A stretch of 64,000 nt of DNA. It comes from Fratercula arctica (taxonomy: Eukaryota; Chordata; Aves; Charadriiformes; Alcidae). Below, piece after piece: positions 48,961-61,500 of this stretch (within the stretch, counting starts at the first letter, position 1; each line of letters starts with the position of its first letter). The stretch lies in the NCBI GenBank assembly GCA_947846985.1, contig CANTUZ010000002.1, positions 126,132,889-126,196,888 of the forward strand, in the 5' to 3' direction. A program made the position numbers and the translations under genes. The notes beneath the pieces are model-generated. The model was given only the letters and a program-made list of their open reading frames with translations, was not told where the DNA came from and did not search any database.

Positions 48961-51871
48961 ATGTTATGCTAAAAAAGAATTTAATTATATTTCTAGCACT
49001 TACCTCATTTTCTGTAAAAATAGTACTTACTTGTCCAAAAGATTCATAAGTATTAATGTAAATTGATGATGAATGCTTTTAAATATCTGATCGTTCATGT
49101 TCTTAGACTTGTCATCCTTAAATTTGCAGGTTCTCCTGTTTTAATTAACCAGATAGGATGATTTCAAATATTTTGATTTTTCATTTATTTTGATGATTCA
49201 TAATAATACAATCATCCTTGTCATAAATATCATTACTTCCTTTTATTTTTGATTAATTAATTCCTCTTACTTTTTCACCACAATTCTCTGATGTCCTAAA
49301 TGTGTGTTCTTCTCCCCAGAACATACAGACTCACTTCCATAAGGAAATGAAAACCAATGTGATCTGATTACATTATTTCTGAATATCTGTCACCAGTCAG
49401 TGCCTCATACCGACCCCATGCAATTGCCTCACTTTGTGAATTATTTCTGCCCTGCTGTCTTCAAAGAATCTGCCAAATGTTAATTATTTAATATGAAAAT
49501 GAATTATGACATTTGGTAGACATAGATTTATTTTTTTTTCTCATCAGAGAAAAATAGCATTTAATTAAAAGCCATATTTAGCACAACAAATATTAAAACA
49601 GAGGTGATGAATCCCGGGTAAATAATTAATCAAGGGAAGCATTGTGACTATCGAGCTATAGAGAGACTAAGATCAGAGGCAATGCTGGAGTGACTTAATG
49701 AAGTTCAGATCATTGACCAAGCTTTTACTACTGAGCCATAAGTTTGAATCCTTATTGGGTTAATTTGGATGGCTCTTCCTCTATCCTGTTAAGATTGCCT
49801 TCTCTATGTCATTTGAAAAGCTCCGGGAGCTGCTCCGAAAGCAGTTGCAAAGCAGCTTTTGCCTCTCTCTTCAGGCAGCCAGAGCTGCAGTTTGGGTCAT
49901 ATTCATTTAGACGTAACAAAAGAGCTAATGATATCAATACATAATGTGGTTCCTCCAGGGCGCTGCAGCAGTTCTTTATTTCCCATTAGTTATGGTCCTG
50001 TTATTTTTGTAATTGGACAGATAAGGATGCTAGGAAGCGCATCAGGTATGTTGTTCTCCAAAGAAAATCCCTGTAGGGGCAGACACCAGTGCTCAGGCAG
50101 GTTCCTTGCTCTCTTTCCATTTCCTTGAGTGACATGTGATTGATTAAGAAAGCAGGTCAACATCAGCACGTGATAGAAAACATGAGGCAATTCACTGCTA
50201 AGGGCTACAGGAATGGTACATGAGTAAAATACTGCTCTCCTGAAGGTATTACATCTTTTCTTGAATTTTTAATTGCAACTTTTTCACTTTTTTGTTTAGA
50301 AAACAGTTAACATGTCTTCTCTCGTATAATAAAGTGACAAGGAAAATTAACTTTGCATTGTCTGCAGAGCTGAAGTTCAACATTATTCCAAAGAGGGTAT
50401 GAAAGATATACCTGTTCTTCATCATCATCATCACCAGGAGCACTTGTCTCTTAGCCATGTGAACAGTCTGTTAAGGTGGGCTGTTCGCTTCTTGAAGATT
50501 CATTAGTAAGTTTTGTGATCACCAGATCATTAAAAATCAGAAGAAAATTTTCAGCCTGAGCAATGTTACAGAGGAGCTGTTGGTCTCTGGAACAGACTGC
50601 AGAGAAGATGGTTTGTGCAAACAGCTTTTGAACTTACCCCTAATTCTTAGTAGTAGTTGTTTTTTCATATTTTTATGGCAATCTGTGCCTTGTGCAGTTC
50701 TTCCAATGTTTATGGTGTTAGATCAGGAATGCATACAGCCCTTTGCCAGTATCAAATCTTCACTGTTAAAAAAAGCATTACCAAGAGAAACAAAATTAGA
50801 GAGAGACTGTATCTGCAGCTACATTCTAGAAATGGTCTTGTCCATTCTCATTAAATTTAGTTAGACCTATTATACATGGTAGTGCATAGGTATTAAAACA
50901 CACAAATATATTTGTCTAATTACCAGTATGGGGCAATAAAGCAACTACATGAGACTCAACCGAGAAAAATCTGTGTTTCTTCCACCTCAGTTGTCCTTTC
51001 TGGGGGCATCTGCTATTTCAAGCAGCTCATTTAAAGGAACTGAAGCCGCTCATTTATTCATTAACTGTTATGGTATGGCTTTGTGAAAAAGAGTTGGGCA
51101 GTTTCTGCAACGGAGCTGGCTAAAGGTGAGGGGATTTAAACACTAGCAATTTAAGCACTAGCAATACAGTAGTGCTTTCACCTTGTCAACTAATCAATAT
51201 GAGAACCAAAGTGTTCTAGACATTTTGCAGCACTTGGTATAGATTTGTTTTCCATTTTACATAAAAATTACAATGGGAATTTTTCAATACTGTACCAAAA
51301 TGTCAGTGAAATTGTGTGCAGGCGTTATGAAATATTTTTTATTTACATGAAAAATATTTAGATTAAAAATAAAATTAAATTGCCTTTTTTTTTTTTTAGT
51401 TCATTAATATTTCAATAAAAATGATGCAGAAACACTGGAGATAAAAGGACAATTTGGAAAATATCAATTTTTTCCCCTTCAACTTTTGCCTAAAATTACC
51501 TCCCCCGTGGCAGAAGCAGCGTAACAGACTATATTTCCACAACTTAGTTACTGTAATTCTCAGCTAGATACTTTGATTCAGATCCGTTGTTAGTATTTTC
51601 AAGTTAACCTGAACCGACACTGAGCAGGGAACTGCAGCGTCCGGGTGCGCAGTAAACTTGGTGGTCGCTGATTCAAATACAAGGCAGCATCTCTGCAAAT
51701 AAGCAGGAGAGGTGGTGGAAGAGGTGACGACCTGCTAAAGTGCCTCAGCAAACTCTGCATGCCTAAATGCTATCTTCGGAGCTGAGCAGAATGCTGAATT
51801 TATGTTCCACTAGGAATTTGGAAATTATAAGAGAAAGTGCTCTTCTGCACTGGAACAAATATTAGCAATTT

Positions 51872-51875
<4 letters not shown>

Positions 51876-51902
<27 letters not shown>
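51876..51902 (+). repeat. T27 mononucleotide run
   Basis: The longest homopolymer seen in the window, an uninterrupted run of 27 T. It lies about 170 bp before the solo LTR and is not part of it. Confidence 0.95.
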
Positions 51903-52064
51903 GGTAGAGAATGGGGAAATCCAACGTTTTTCATTTAGAAAAAGTGAAGCAGTATTTCCTTTGTACTTTAGGGATATTTTATTGACTATATTATCTAAAA
52001 CCGTGAACTGTTTGATGGGCTGCTGGGACAGCAAAGATCCTGGAAACACCTGTTTAATCCAGAG

Positions 52065-52069
52065 CACGG
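52065..52069 (+). repeat. Target-site duplication, left copy (CACGG)
   Basis: Five bases identical to 53166-53170. Together with TG...CA ends this fixes the LTR limits. Both copies are followed by TG, so the exact edge could shift slightly. Confidence 0.7.
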
Positions 52070-53165
52070 TGTCGCGGATGGAAATATTTGACACGGTTAT
52101 GATTCAGCAGCAAGTCAAAATTTATTAATGATTTGAGGTAGATCAAGAGGTGGAATTTTAGCGCTTAATCATTAACCGATTTAAGGATTTGAGAGGTGAT
52201 TTAACGAAATAATTGAACGGCGACTTAATTACAGATTTAAAAATGACAAGATTCACTCTAATTTACTATAGGGTATCCTAAATCAATACATATCTGTGTG
52301 GACAGAAACATACCGACACACATCACTCATGGGGTCACACACACACACACACACACATACACACACACACGTCTTTAGCTGCTTGGACCAAGGTCCCTTC
52401 ACAGCAGCGACTCCTGTGAGCCGACGGGTGCCCCTTTTGACTCCTTATGCACACACAGACAAATGGACAGAAAGTATTTGGATCCCGTAAAGTATAAGAA
52501 CACACACACTCGTAAAAGCTAACATGTATATCAGAAACACATAGATAGAGAAGTGGATGGAAGAGTAGCTAGCCTATAGTTAAAATTTCCCTCTTCTCAA
52601 GTTTAGAGTAGGTACTCACAACGTACCGACATTCCTCAATTGAGACTCGAGAGGGCTGACTCACCCTGGCCCTTTAATCCCCAAGGTGTCAGGCTGAGCA
52701 GCGTCCCAGCTCAGGGTAGAGAGCTCAAAGGGTCTCACTAGAGCCACTGTTTATAGGGTCTGAGATAATTGACTTTCGTCAGGTATTTTTCCATTCCAGC
52801 CCAACTCAGACAGTGGGATATTCTGATACTTCCCACCAGTTGCGCAAGCCCAGAACTTGATAGATCTTGAAGTTCTGGTTTCACTCACACCTTTTCAGGC
52901 TATGATCTATATATTGTCAGGAGCGATCAATTATCATTATTGCTTCCAAGCAATAGGGGACACAGGACCCAGGTGCGCTAAGGGGTTGCTATAACATTCT
53001 GGTCTGTCACCCTACACATTCTTTCTTTCTTTTATATTGGATCACTATGTGTCCCAGGTTTTAATGGGTTGCCATAACATTCTGGTCCATTGTACCGTTA
53101 TGTGACCCAGGTAAGGGAAAATCATGCCAAGTGACCTAAATGGGGAGGGGGGTTACACCACCACA
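52070..53165 (-). mobile_element. Probable solo LTR of an endogenous retrovirus, reverse orientation
   Basis: The 1096-bp segment begins TGTCGCGG and ends CACCACA on the + strand, so it has TG...CA (TGT...ACA) ends. It is bounded by CACGG on both sides (52065-52069 and 53166-53170), a 5-bp target-site duplication. In the minus orientation it starts TGTGGTGGTGTAACCCC, carries a possible TATA motif (CTATAAA, near 52750-52756) and has AATAAA at 52126-52121, about 50 bp before the LTR end. No gag, pol or env remains lie beside it, which fits a solo LTR left by recombination. The 5-bp duplication fits an ERVL- or ERV1-like origin rather than ERVK, which usually gives 6. The family is not identified. 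Confidence 0.75.
52337..52370. repeat. (CA)n dinucleotide microsatellite inside the LTR
   Basis: About 17 CA units with one TA interruption, within the LTR listed separately. Confidence 0.9.
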
Positions 53166-53170
53166 CACGG
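53166..53170 (+). repeat. Target-site duplication, right copy (CACGG)
   Basis: Matches the five bases just before the LTR at 52065-52069. The inferred empty site would read AGAG, CACGG, TGCTCCC. Confidence 0.7.
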
Positions 53171-56100
53171 TGCTCCCAAGGATGTTTGTCTTCATGCCTC
53201 TCAGGACACTCCCGAGCTTTCAGCAGCCTCTGTGGCAATCAGTGCCTGATAGTTTCCTTGGAAGGCGGAATCAAATTCATACCTTTCTGCCAAGCTGCAG
53301 CTCGGTGCAAGCAGCTCTGCTGTGTCTCCAGCAGTTGTGCTGCATCAGGTCTGCTCTGGCTGCAAAGTTGAGAAACCAACCAAGGAAAAGAACTCCTTCT
53401 CCAGGCTAAGTGTTTGCACGGTGATTGACAGCTCTGGCTGAATAGGCTTGACTTTGTTGGTGGTTTCTTTTTGTTTACAGAAAACAAAATTCTAATGGAT
53501 TTTTACGTGCAGATGTAATGAGAAGGTATTTTATTGAGAAGGTCCGATTCCTTAATCTGCATCTGTACATGGAGTGTAAAGGGTGCCGGCAAACCAGAGG
53601 CAAGCCTCCCGCTAGTCTCCCTGATCCTCACAGCAATAGATCTGTGCTTGCTCATACTCACCAGAATGATTCCTTCTGCATATCGTAGTTGATAGCCATG
53701 TGACCAGACTTTCTTATATGGGGGAAAAATATTCACTGATTAAAACCCGTCTCTCTGTGTAAGCTTCCGCTGACAGGACATTTTTCTTTTAATCGTGTAC
53801 TGAATTCACAGCCTAGCTCTTCCATTAAAGTATGTCGCCTGAATGTGACCTGACTGCAGAAAGAATTCTTCTTTTCTCTCAGCTGCCGTCCCCGGTGATT
53901 TGCAGCGCTCTCTCTTTTGTCCTAAGGAAATACGAGAAGTCAGAGCAGGGATTTCACTGAACAAGCAGTGAAACAGCTCGTACTCCTCAAGCTTTGAGGG
54001 AATGATTTGGTTTTCATTGAGGAAGAAAGTCAACATGCATATGTGCTCCTCGTAGAACAACTCGCAGAAAGACAGACAGGGTTTTCTGGAAAAATATAGT
54101 TTGATTTAGGAAGATGGAAATGCAGAGTAAGTTTTAAAAAACCTCTGTTCTGTAAGTGCTGCCTTCATAAGTTTTTTATAGTTAACGCTTCTGACCCAAA
54201 TGCTGTAATATATCTGCATGTCTTTTGACTCTCCTTTCTTCACTGTCTAGTATTGCAGAAACTTTTGTAAAACTTCTTTTAACTATTTCCTTTATATTTC
54301 TGCAAAGCAGAGCAGGGAATCCTGCCAGCAAGGGTGATGTCCAGCACGGGGTGTGTTTCCCCAGCACCCACGTAGGTGACAGGTTTGGAAACGGGGCACG
54401 GTGGACTTGTTATGGGGCTGTTCCATCCTCTGCTACAAATACCCATTTAGCTCCCGTCGGCTCTCCCGTGGAGGTGCTGGGCACTGAAACAGCCCAGTTC
54501 GTGCAAAATCCTCTGACACACTATTTGGGGAAGGGCTCTGAGCCTGTATGTAAAATCTAACCCACAAGACTCATTCACAGAGGAAGCAGACAGCAGAGTT
54601 TAGGTGATGCTGCAATATAACAGGGGAGACTAATACAAAGTTTTTACATGAGAACAGCCAAGGCACGTGTCGATAAGTACCTAAGAAGCGATGCTTTACA
54701 ATATTATGGTAGTGATTTAGGTAGAAGTTTCCTTTTCTTTTTTTTAGCTTGGATTTGTTTTTCAGTAGTTGTCATGCTTGCCTAAGGGAGTAAGCACTTT
54801 TAATACACTTCTATAGAACAAAAGAAATGAGTCTCCTGTCATGGAAAGAAAACTGACACACACAAGTGAGGAGGACAGCAGTTGAGGCTGTGGCTAGGAA
54901 TAAGTATATATAAGGATTTTTGTGTTCTCTGCAGCTTCAGAATAGACAGAGATTGAGTGAAACGGATGTTTGAGGCATTTCTTTGCTGTGGTTTGATTAT
55001 GATTTGAACGGGTAATATTGCTAGTGGTCTTGAAAGGGAGACTGATGTGAATTAGTTTCAAGCTTGTAAGTTTTTGCCTGGTGTCAATAACTATTCTGAG
55101 AGAACAAAATCACCTTAAAGTAGAATCCTGAAAAGGAAATTTCATTTATTCTCACCCTTACATATTATGTGGAAGGCTTCGGTTGAAACAATTGCCTACA
55201 CTGAATGACAAAAATGATGAATAATGCAGTTGCTCCATAATTCTGATGTTCATCTGAATCAAAATGATAATCAAATAAATCAGGTGTTGTGAAAGACATC
55301 TGCTAGATCTCTGTCTGAATCTACGATATAGGTAAAGATTTTTCAAGAAAACATTCTTAGTGATGTGGAACTTTCCTAGCTTAACTTTCCATTACCTCCT
55401 ATGTAAATTCTTGCTATGTAGATTAATTGATAATCATTGTGAATGACAGTAAAAAGTGGTAGATAATTAAACAGCCTCTTAAAAGAACATGATCATTTCC
55501 ATTTCTGTTTGTGATTATTTTTATCTCGCACCTGATATATTCACACACGTACATGTATAAAGATTCAAATAAATAGTTAAAATATAAAGATCAACATAGA
55601 AAACTAAAGCTACATTCTGGTCACTTATACCAGGTAGCTTCAGTGTTTATTCAAGTAAGACACTGATTTCCAGTAAGAGTTTTCAAGAGTGAAATCCTGC
55701 GTGGTGGGTATTTGAAACACCCTCTCCATCACCTGTAGGCTTTTCTTACAAATTTGATCTTCCTGGTAGCTCTCATCACATAACAGCCAGGGATTGCCAA
55801 ATTCATCCTCCCTGGATACTATTTTTTTTTACTCAGGCAAGCAGGAGTGAATTGGAAAGCCCCAAGTTCTTCATTGTTGCTTCTTCTCCTTTGCCTCTTC
55901 CTGCGACCATGATTTCATCAGTAACAACACCTAAAGGTGCTGTCTCTGAGCCAGTCCCCAGAGAAGCAGTAGCTTGGAGTCCAGAACACAGCTGGATTAC
56001 AAGCTTTGCATTTCTTCTTCACTTTATTTCCTTATTTTCTCTACCACTTGTGCAGTGAGATTTGACTTAACGATAAAGTATGGCATCTGTTGCTTCACTG

Positions 56101-56801
56101 CCGCAAAGTGAACTTTATCATTGCTTTAGGCAGCTAAAATTAATTTTGTAAACATTTTCTTATGGGTACAAATGACCAGGAGTGGCAGTGGGTTGTGGGA
56201 AACTATGTCATACTGGGGTTTCCCAGCACTGAATTCACACGTAAGCACCTATGCTAGAAAAAGAACCTATAGTTTCTGGCTCTTCTTTTAATTTCTGCCT
56301 TCTTTGGCATGTGTTTAACTTGCTTTGTCTAAAAAGAGTTGAGCTTAGACTTTCTTAGCAATAATGGCTACCCCAGACCATTTCACCTAACTTGCTTTAG
56401 AAAGCAGCTTTGATGCTATTCCTTAAACTTTCAGACAGAGAAGGGGATTAATTCTTAAAAACAAAAAATAAAAACAAAAGAAAGAAAAGGACATAAAAAG
56501 AAAGCACAAAGGTTTAAAGTTCCCCTGTAAAACATCCTCTAAAGATCCCTTTCTCACCCAAAATGCAGCACAACATCTGGGACTGTGGATACATCATGTC
56601 CCATAGTCATTCACCCATCTCTCCCCAGGGCCTCTCTAGCCTAGAGGCATAGTGGGCAGGGAGGTGGCACTGCTGTGGGACATGCCACCGGCACGTTACA
56701 TGCCACGCGTTCGTGCGTTCAGTGAGGGCAGCTTGATCCACTGCACTGAGGCTCCTCTCTTCACTCTCTGCCAGTCAAACCTGAGGGAAAGAAATACTGG
56801 A

Positions 56802-56825
56802 TTTTTTTTTTTTTTTTTTTTTTTT
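56802..56825 (+). repeat. T24 mononucleotide run
   Basis: An uninterrupted run of 24 T after CTGGA. Confidence 0.95.
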
Positions 56826-57333
56826 AAATTCAAATTCTTCCTTGGTAACTTACTTATCAAATGTTTTAACAGTTTGTATTGCTAGCTCAGTATTAAAAAA
56901 AGAAATACAAAGAGCGGGATTTCACATTGAAAAATAAGCCAATTTTAATATGATGTAAAACCCCAGTTCACGCTTAAATATTATAATAATGAGCAAAGAT
57001 TTTATTAACGTCTTACTCCTTCTTATGTTCAAAATACCTTTTCTATCCACATGGCGGCATTTACAGGCACAGTTTAATGCTCATTTTCTTGCATGCACAA
57101 GGCCTGAGGACAATTTTGAAACTAGCCCTCTAACCTGGTTTCTATCAGCCTAAGACACAACAATTCTAGTGTAGGAGAACAGCAACCCAGCATCAATATT
57201 AGTTGTTCAGGGACAACTTTACGAATGTTTGTTGGTAGTATTTCCACCTTTTATTTTGTGGACAGGGGAGATTTTAAATAACACCTGAAGAGGTGAAGTT
57301 TTTGGCTTTCTCCACATTTTTGTAGTTTTATTC

Positions 57334-57350
57334 TTTTTTTTTTTTTTTTT
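57334..57350 (+). repeat. T17 mononucleotide run
   Basis: An uninterrupted run of 17 T after ATTC. Confidence 0.93.
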
Positions 57351-58504
57351 GCTAAAGCTAGCACAGAACTTTTCCTTTGGTGCTCTATTTACTTAAAAGC
57401 TTGCAAGAACAACAGTCTATGATAGATTAAACTTCCTATTGCTTTTATCCAAAACTGAGAAAACAAATCTACTATAATTGAAAATAAAAGATTTATCTGC
57501 ATAAATCACATAGGCATGGGTATCAGCCTAATTCAGCAGACATTTGAAACTTCCCCTATATTCTGGAAGGCAATGAGTTTAGTGTTCATGTGAGCAGAAA
57601 ATGAACCGTCAAAGTGATTCTTTACCAAAACCAAACTATAAAGGAAAAAGAAAAATCTCTGTGCTCCATTTGTTATTTTTAGAGAGTGCTGGAAGCCATG
57701 TTTAATTCATTTGCAGACCCAGACCATAGCTTCATCTAAAAATATTTCAGCCTTCAGTAATGAAAATCTCATTATCCATGCCGTTGTGTTGTTCACTGGT
57801 AACATGGACAGTATCTGCCTCATGTTTCCAAGCTTTAACAAGTGATACAGCATACAAACTGGGACAGACCCTTCCAACTGGAAAGCTTAATAGATGTAAT
57901 TATCAAATTTAGTGACTGTCCTGAGAAATTTTCCTATTACAAGATTCTTTTTGGCCTTAACTTTCTGATTTTCTTGTGCAAATCCTACATACATGATGTA
58001 AAGATGGGACCTTAATCAGGTCTTTTTGTACCAGAGAGTTTGTCTGCTTTTTCTAACCATGGAAATTTATCTAATGCGAGCTAGAATACTAATATAAAAT
58101 TATACTGATACAGTATAATGTGTAATTATCTTAATATTATCATATGATATACAATTAATAATATAACTCTCCTTAGCAATCTTACCTAACTACAATATAA
58201 TCTAAGTAATTAGACTCCAAGGGAAAAGCACAAAAGACTTCAAGATATTTTGATCTGCTCATTTTAGCGCAGTCAGCTAAAGTGGGGTGTGAAAGTCATA
58301 AAAAGAGCAGTTCACCGTTCCCCTCTGCTTTCTGTACCTGTCATACTAATAGGCAGGACATCCTCGTGTTTCCAACAAGCTCGGTGTTCATTGCAGACTT
58401 TCAATAGCCCTGTTTAGACCAATGAACCCAACAGGGCCAGAAAATGAGTTTGAGCACCACCCTCTATTTCCCATCACGATGCTGTTAGTCATACGGTTTA
58501 GTTT

Positions 58505-58597
58505 TAGGTAGTCCTGCGAGAAGCAGGGAGATGGACTCAGTGACCCTTATGAGTCCCTTCCAACTTGATAAGTTCTATGGTTCTGTGATTCTATCAA
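58505..58597 (+). mobile_element. CR1 LINE 3'-UTR tail fragment
   Basis: AGGTAGTCCTGCGAGAAGCA, GGGAGATGGACTCAGTGACC and GAGTCCCTTCCAACTTGATA, followed by TTCTATGGTTCTGTGATTC, match the 3' UTR and terminal repeats of another CR1 subfamily. Only about 90 bp remain. The 5' edge is approximate. Confidence 0.85.
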
Positions 58598-61500
58598 TGT
58601 TAGCATCACAGTTTTGGCCATGTTGGCCACCAATGCTGGGCACAGCGCAGGTCAGGGACTATGGTGAGGAGCCAGGGCGGACAAACCCACCCTGTTTGGA
58701 TTGTGCAGGGAGAGAGATGGGGAGGACATAGGTGCCAAGGTGTGAGCCATGCCAGCCACACCACTTACACTGGGACAGCTGGGATTGTGCCTTGGCCCAT
58801 TTATTTACTCCTATCATGCAGCCCATGGAAGCAAGAGTGCTGTGGAGTTTCTTTGCTTGGGTTTTCCATGATTCACTGTCACAAATGGGACATTTCCATC
58901 ATGTTTGTGCCTGATGCAGTTATAGAAATCGTTCACTGTTTAGGACTATTTTGGTATATTTTTTTTTTCCTGTTCCCCTATTTTCCACATTGCCTATCCG
59001 GTTTTCTTTGTTACAGGGAGGCTGCATTGGCCAGTTCTGAGATTACACACAGCCCACCACTAACAAGAATTCATACTTTACCTCCAGGAATTCCTGAGGA
59101 AGTATTCAGGAAAATCTCAGGAAATTCAGGGGGAAAAAAAATCAGGAAAAAATTCACTGGAATGTGACTGCTTGGAACCATGTCAGTTTATTATTTCATA
59201 CAAAAGCAGTCTTCAGCCCCTATACCAAACGTAGGGAGTGTCCGATTTACTCTTGTAATAGAGTGGCTGAAAGAGTCAGGTGTTTGCTTTCGATTTTAAA
59301 CTTTTCGGAAATTCTTCTTACTTTACTGATCTGTGGATTTTGTCTCCAGACAATGGAGATGGGACTCCATAGGAGGTCTGTAGACAAAAAGAAATATAAT
59401 GTTGAAATCTCCCAGGCACTTATTTTTTCATGATATTGTATTGGCAGATTCACATACTTCCAGTCTCAGAATATTTCATAGCCACTCGTGTTTTCTCCTT
59501 TGGTTTGTTAGTTTCAGTCTAGAGGTGCCGCTTGAAAATAGCTGATTAGGGATTTTTCTTTTTCATAGGGGAGTCACTTATTTTTATTAAAATATTGTAA
59601 ACTAACACTACTAAAACACACTACCATTTTCACCAGAAATGATTCCAGTGAAATAAATGGAAATATACAGTTGTAAAGCTGATGCAAGTGAAAAATAAGC
59701 CCCTAGGTGCTCATTGATAAAGAATTTATGGAAGAAACAATGAATACGGAGAAGATTGCCTAGACCTTGCAGTTTCCAGGACTTTCGCATATTTCCAGCA
59801 GCATTATTGAACCTAGGGCACTCATTACAATAAATAGCGTGTTTCTAGCCACTCATTTCTTTGTAGAGTTTTACAGAGGGGATGGAAGTTGTATTCCCTC
59901 TGGTGAGAAGGAATGCATCCACACATTTGCTATGTAGGGTGCCTGATTTCGTGGAAGACCAAAGGAGTATCACCGTGATGTATTTCTTTCTAACTGCCAG
60001 CCACTGCATATCAAGCCACCTGAGGGAATAATGTCATCTAGAAAAAGGCTTTACTCACTTAAAGCTCTGCTAACTTGCTTTTATTTTTGTGTTTGAAATG
60101 CTTTGAACAGAAATGACATTGAAAAGCACTTGATCTATAACCCCTTCCAAACCAACTGTTTCGCTTTCATATTAATATTCTCGATCTCTTTCTGAGTGGG
60201 AAAGTCTTTCAGCGGTAGATGTCAACGTGGGGACTGTATCTTTTGGGGTCTCCTTTAGAGCCTGAACAGAGATTCAAAGACTTCAAAGAGGGAATGGAGA
60301 GAGCTGGCAGATGAAGAGGCACCAGACTTCTCTGCTCCCTGTCACCTGGGAAAGTTTTATCAGAGAATGAAGGAATTTTACAATTGCAACCATTTCTCTC
60401 CTCCTTTGAGCAAGCCACCCCAGGCACCACAGCAGCCCACAGAGCCTGCAGACGGGAGATAAGGAAACTGGGGACAGACTGCCTGGTATCAGCCCCATTT
60501 TTTAAGCTCAGGGACAAGAACAAGCAAAAATGTCCTGCGAGTCAGAGTCTGACCTTGCTTTTGTTGACACCTGCATTGCAGACTGAGTGACAATGCCTGT
60601 CACATGCATCAGAAACAATTACATCCCTCTTGCTGCCCCTGCTTCAACACCAACACCTGCTCCACAGATTAGGAGCCCCCTGCTCTGCAGAGGAAGAATT
60701 TTTTAGCGTGACGGAGATTGATGGCTTCCATCCAGTGAGAAACTGAAGCACTTTATCATGTAAAATAAGGCAAACACACACAGTAAATAGAAATATCCTG
60801 AAATGAGTTAGGAACTTCGTAACTTAGCCTGGTGCAGACAAGCTGGACTTTCGAGGAAGGTTGTACAGAAGTTTTTCAGAGAATAAAGTATGAGCTTTGA
60901 TTTTAATTTTACTTGAGGAAAATTAAAAATGCAAACAAAGCAAGTGGGATGTGGGATTATCCTTACAGCTTTGAAGTGGCAGTTGGAGTGCATCCATTCT
61001 TATGATCCAACATATTCAAAACAATAAAGATAAAAGTAATGCTTTACATGGAACATCATCTGTGCCTTTAGCATATGCAAAGACTTTGCCTTGAAAAGTT
61101 TTGCACATTTCCATGCTGAATTAAACCCTTTTTTTTTTTTTTTTGGTCAGAATTCCTTTCATTTGGGGAAACAGAGGCTCTTGAGAATGAAAATGCATCT
61201 GCACAGTACAGACTCACTTTCCCACTCCTTTCATCTCTTATTTTTCAGTTTCTAATTTGTCGCTGAAATCAGCATTTCAGTCTCTGGCTGAGATTATGAT
61301 TTTCTGATAAAAGAGAACTTTCAACAGCAAATAAACTGAATAGTGGGGAACAACCAGAATAAATACAAAAAGACAAGACATGTTTAGGGCTGAGCCTGAT
61401 TGTTTACACCTGTCAGAAATAGCAGACCTTGCCAATTGCCCCAGTCATGAATATGTTAAATTGAAATTCCCATCCTACACCTGAGCCATGTTCATTTTGA

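Larger units (their letters stand above)
48961..52069. other. AT-rich intronic sequence, no gene seen
   Basis: No exon, RNA gene or mobile element is recognised. It includes the T27 run at 51876-51902 and a T13 run at 51385-51397. A tRNA-B-box-like GTTTGAATCC at about 49743 lacks a cloverleaf. Confidence 0.55.
53171..58504. other. Intronic sequence, no gene seen
   Basis: No exon, RNA gene or mobile element is recognised. It holds T24 and T17 runs (listed separately) and an AT-rich stretch at about 58090-58210. Confidence 0.55.

Noticed and set aside
49680..49770. tRNA-like GTTTGAATCC with upstream A-box-like bases
   Set aside because: No acceptor stem or anticodon arm can be drawn around it, so it is a chance match to a B box.
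58661..59167. 168-codon open frame
   Set aside because: There is no domain, no start or splice context, and it overlaps other frames; nothing links it to NKAIN3.
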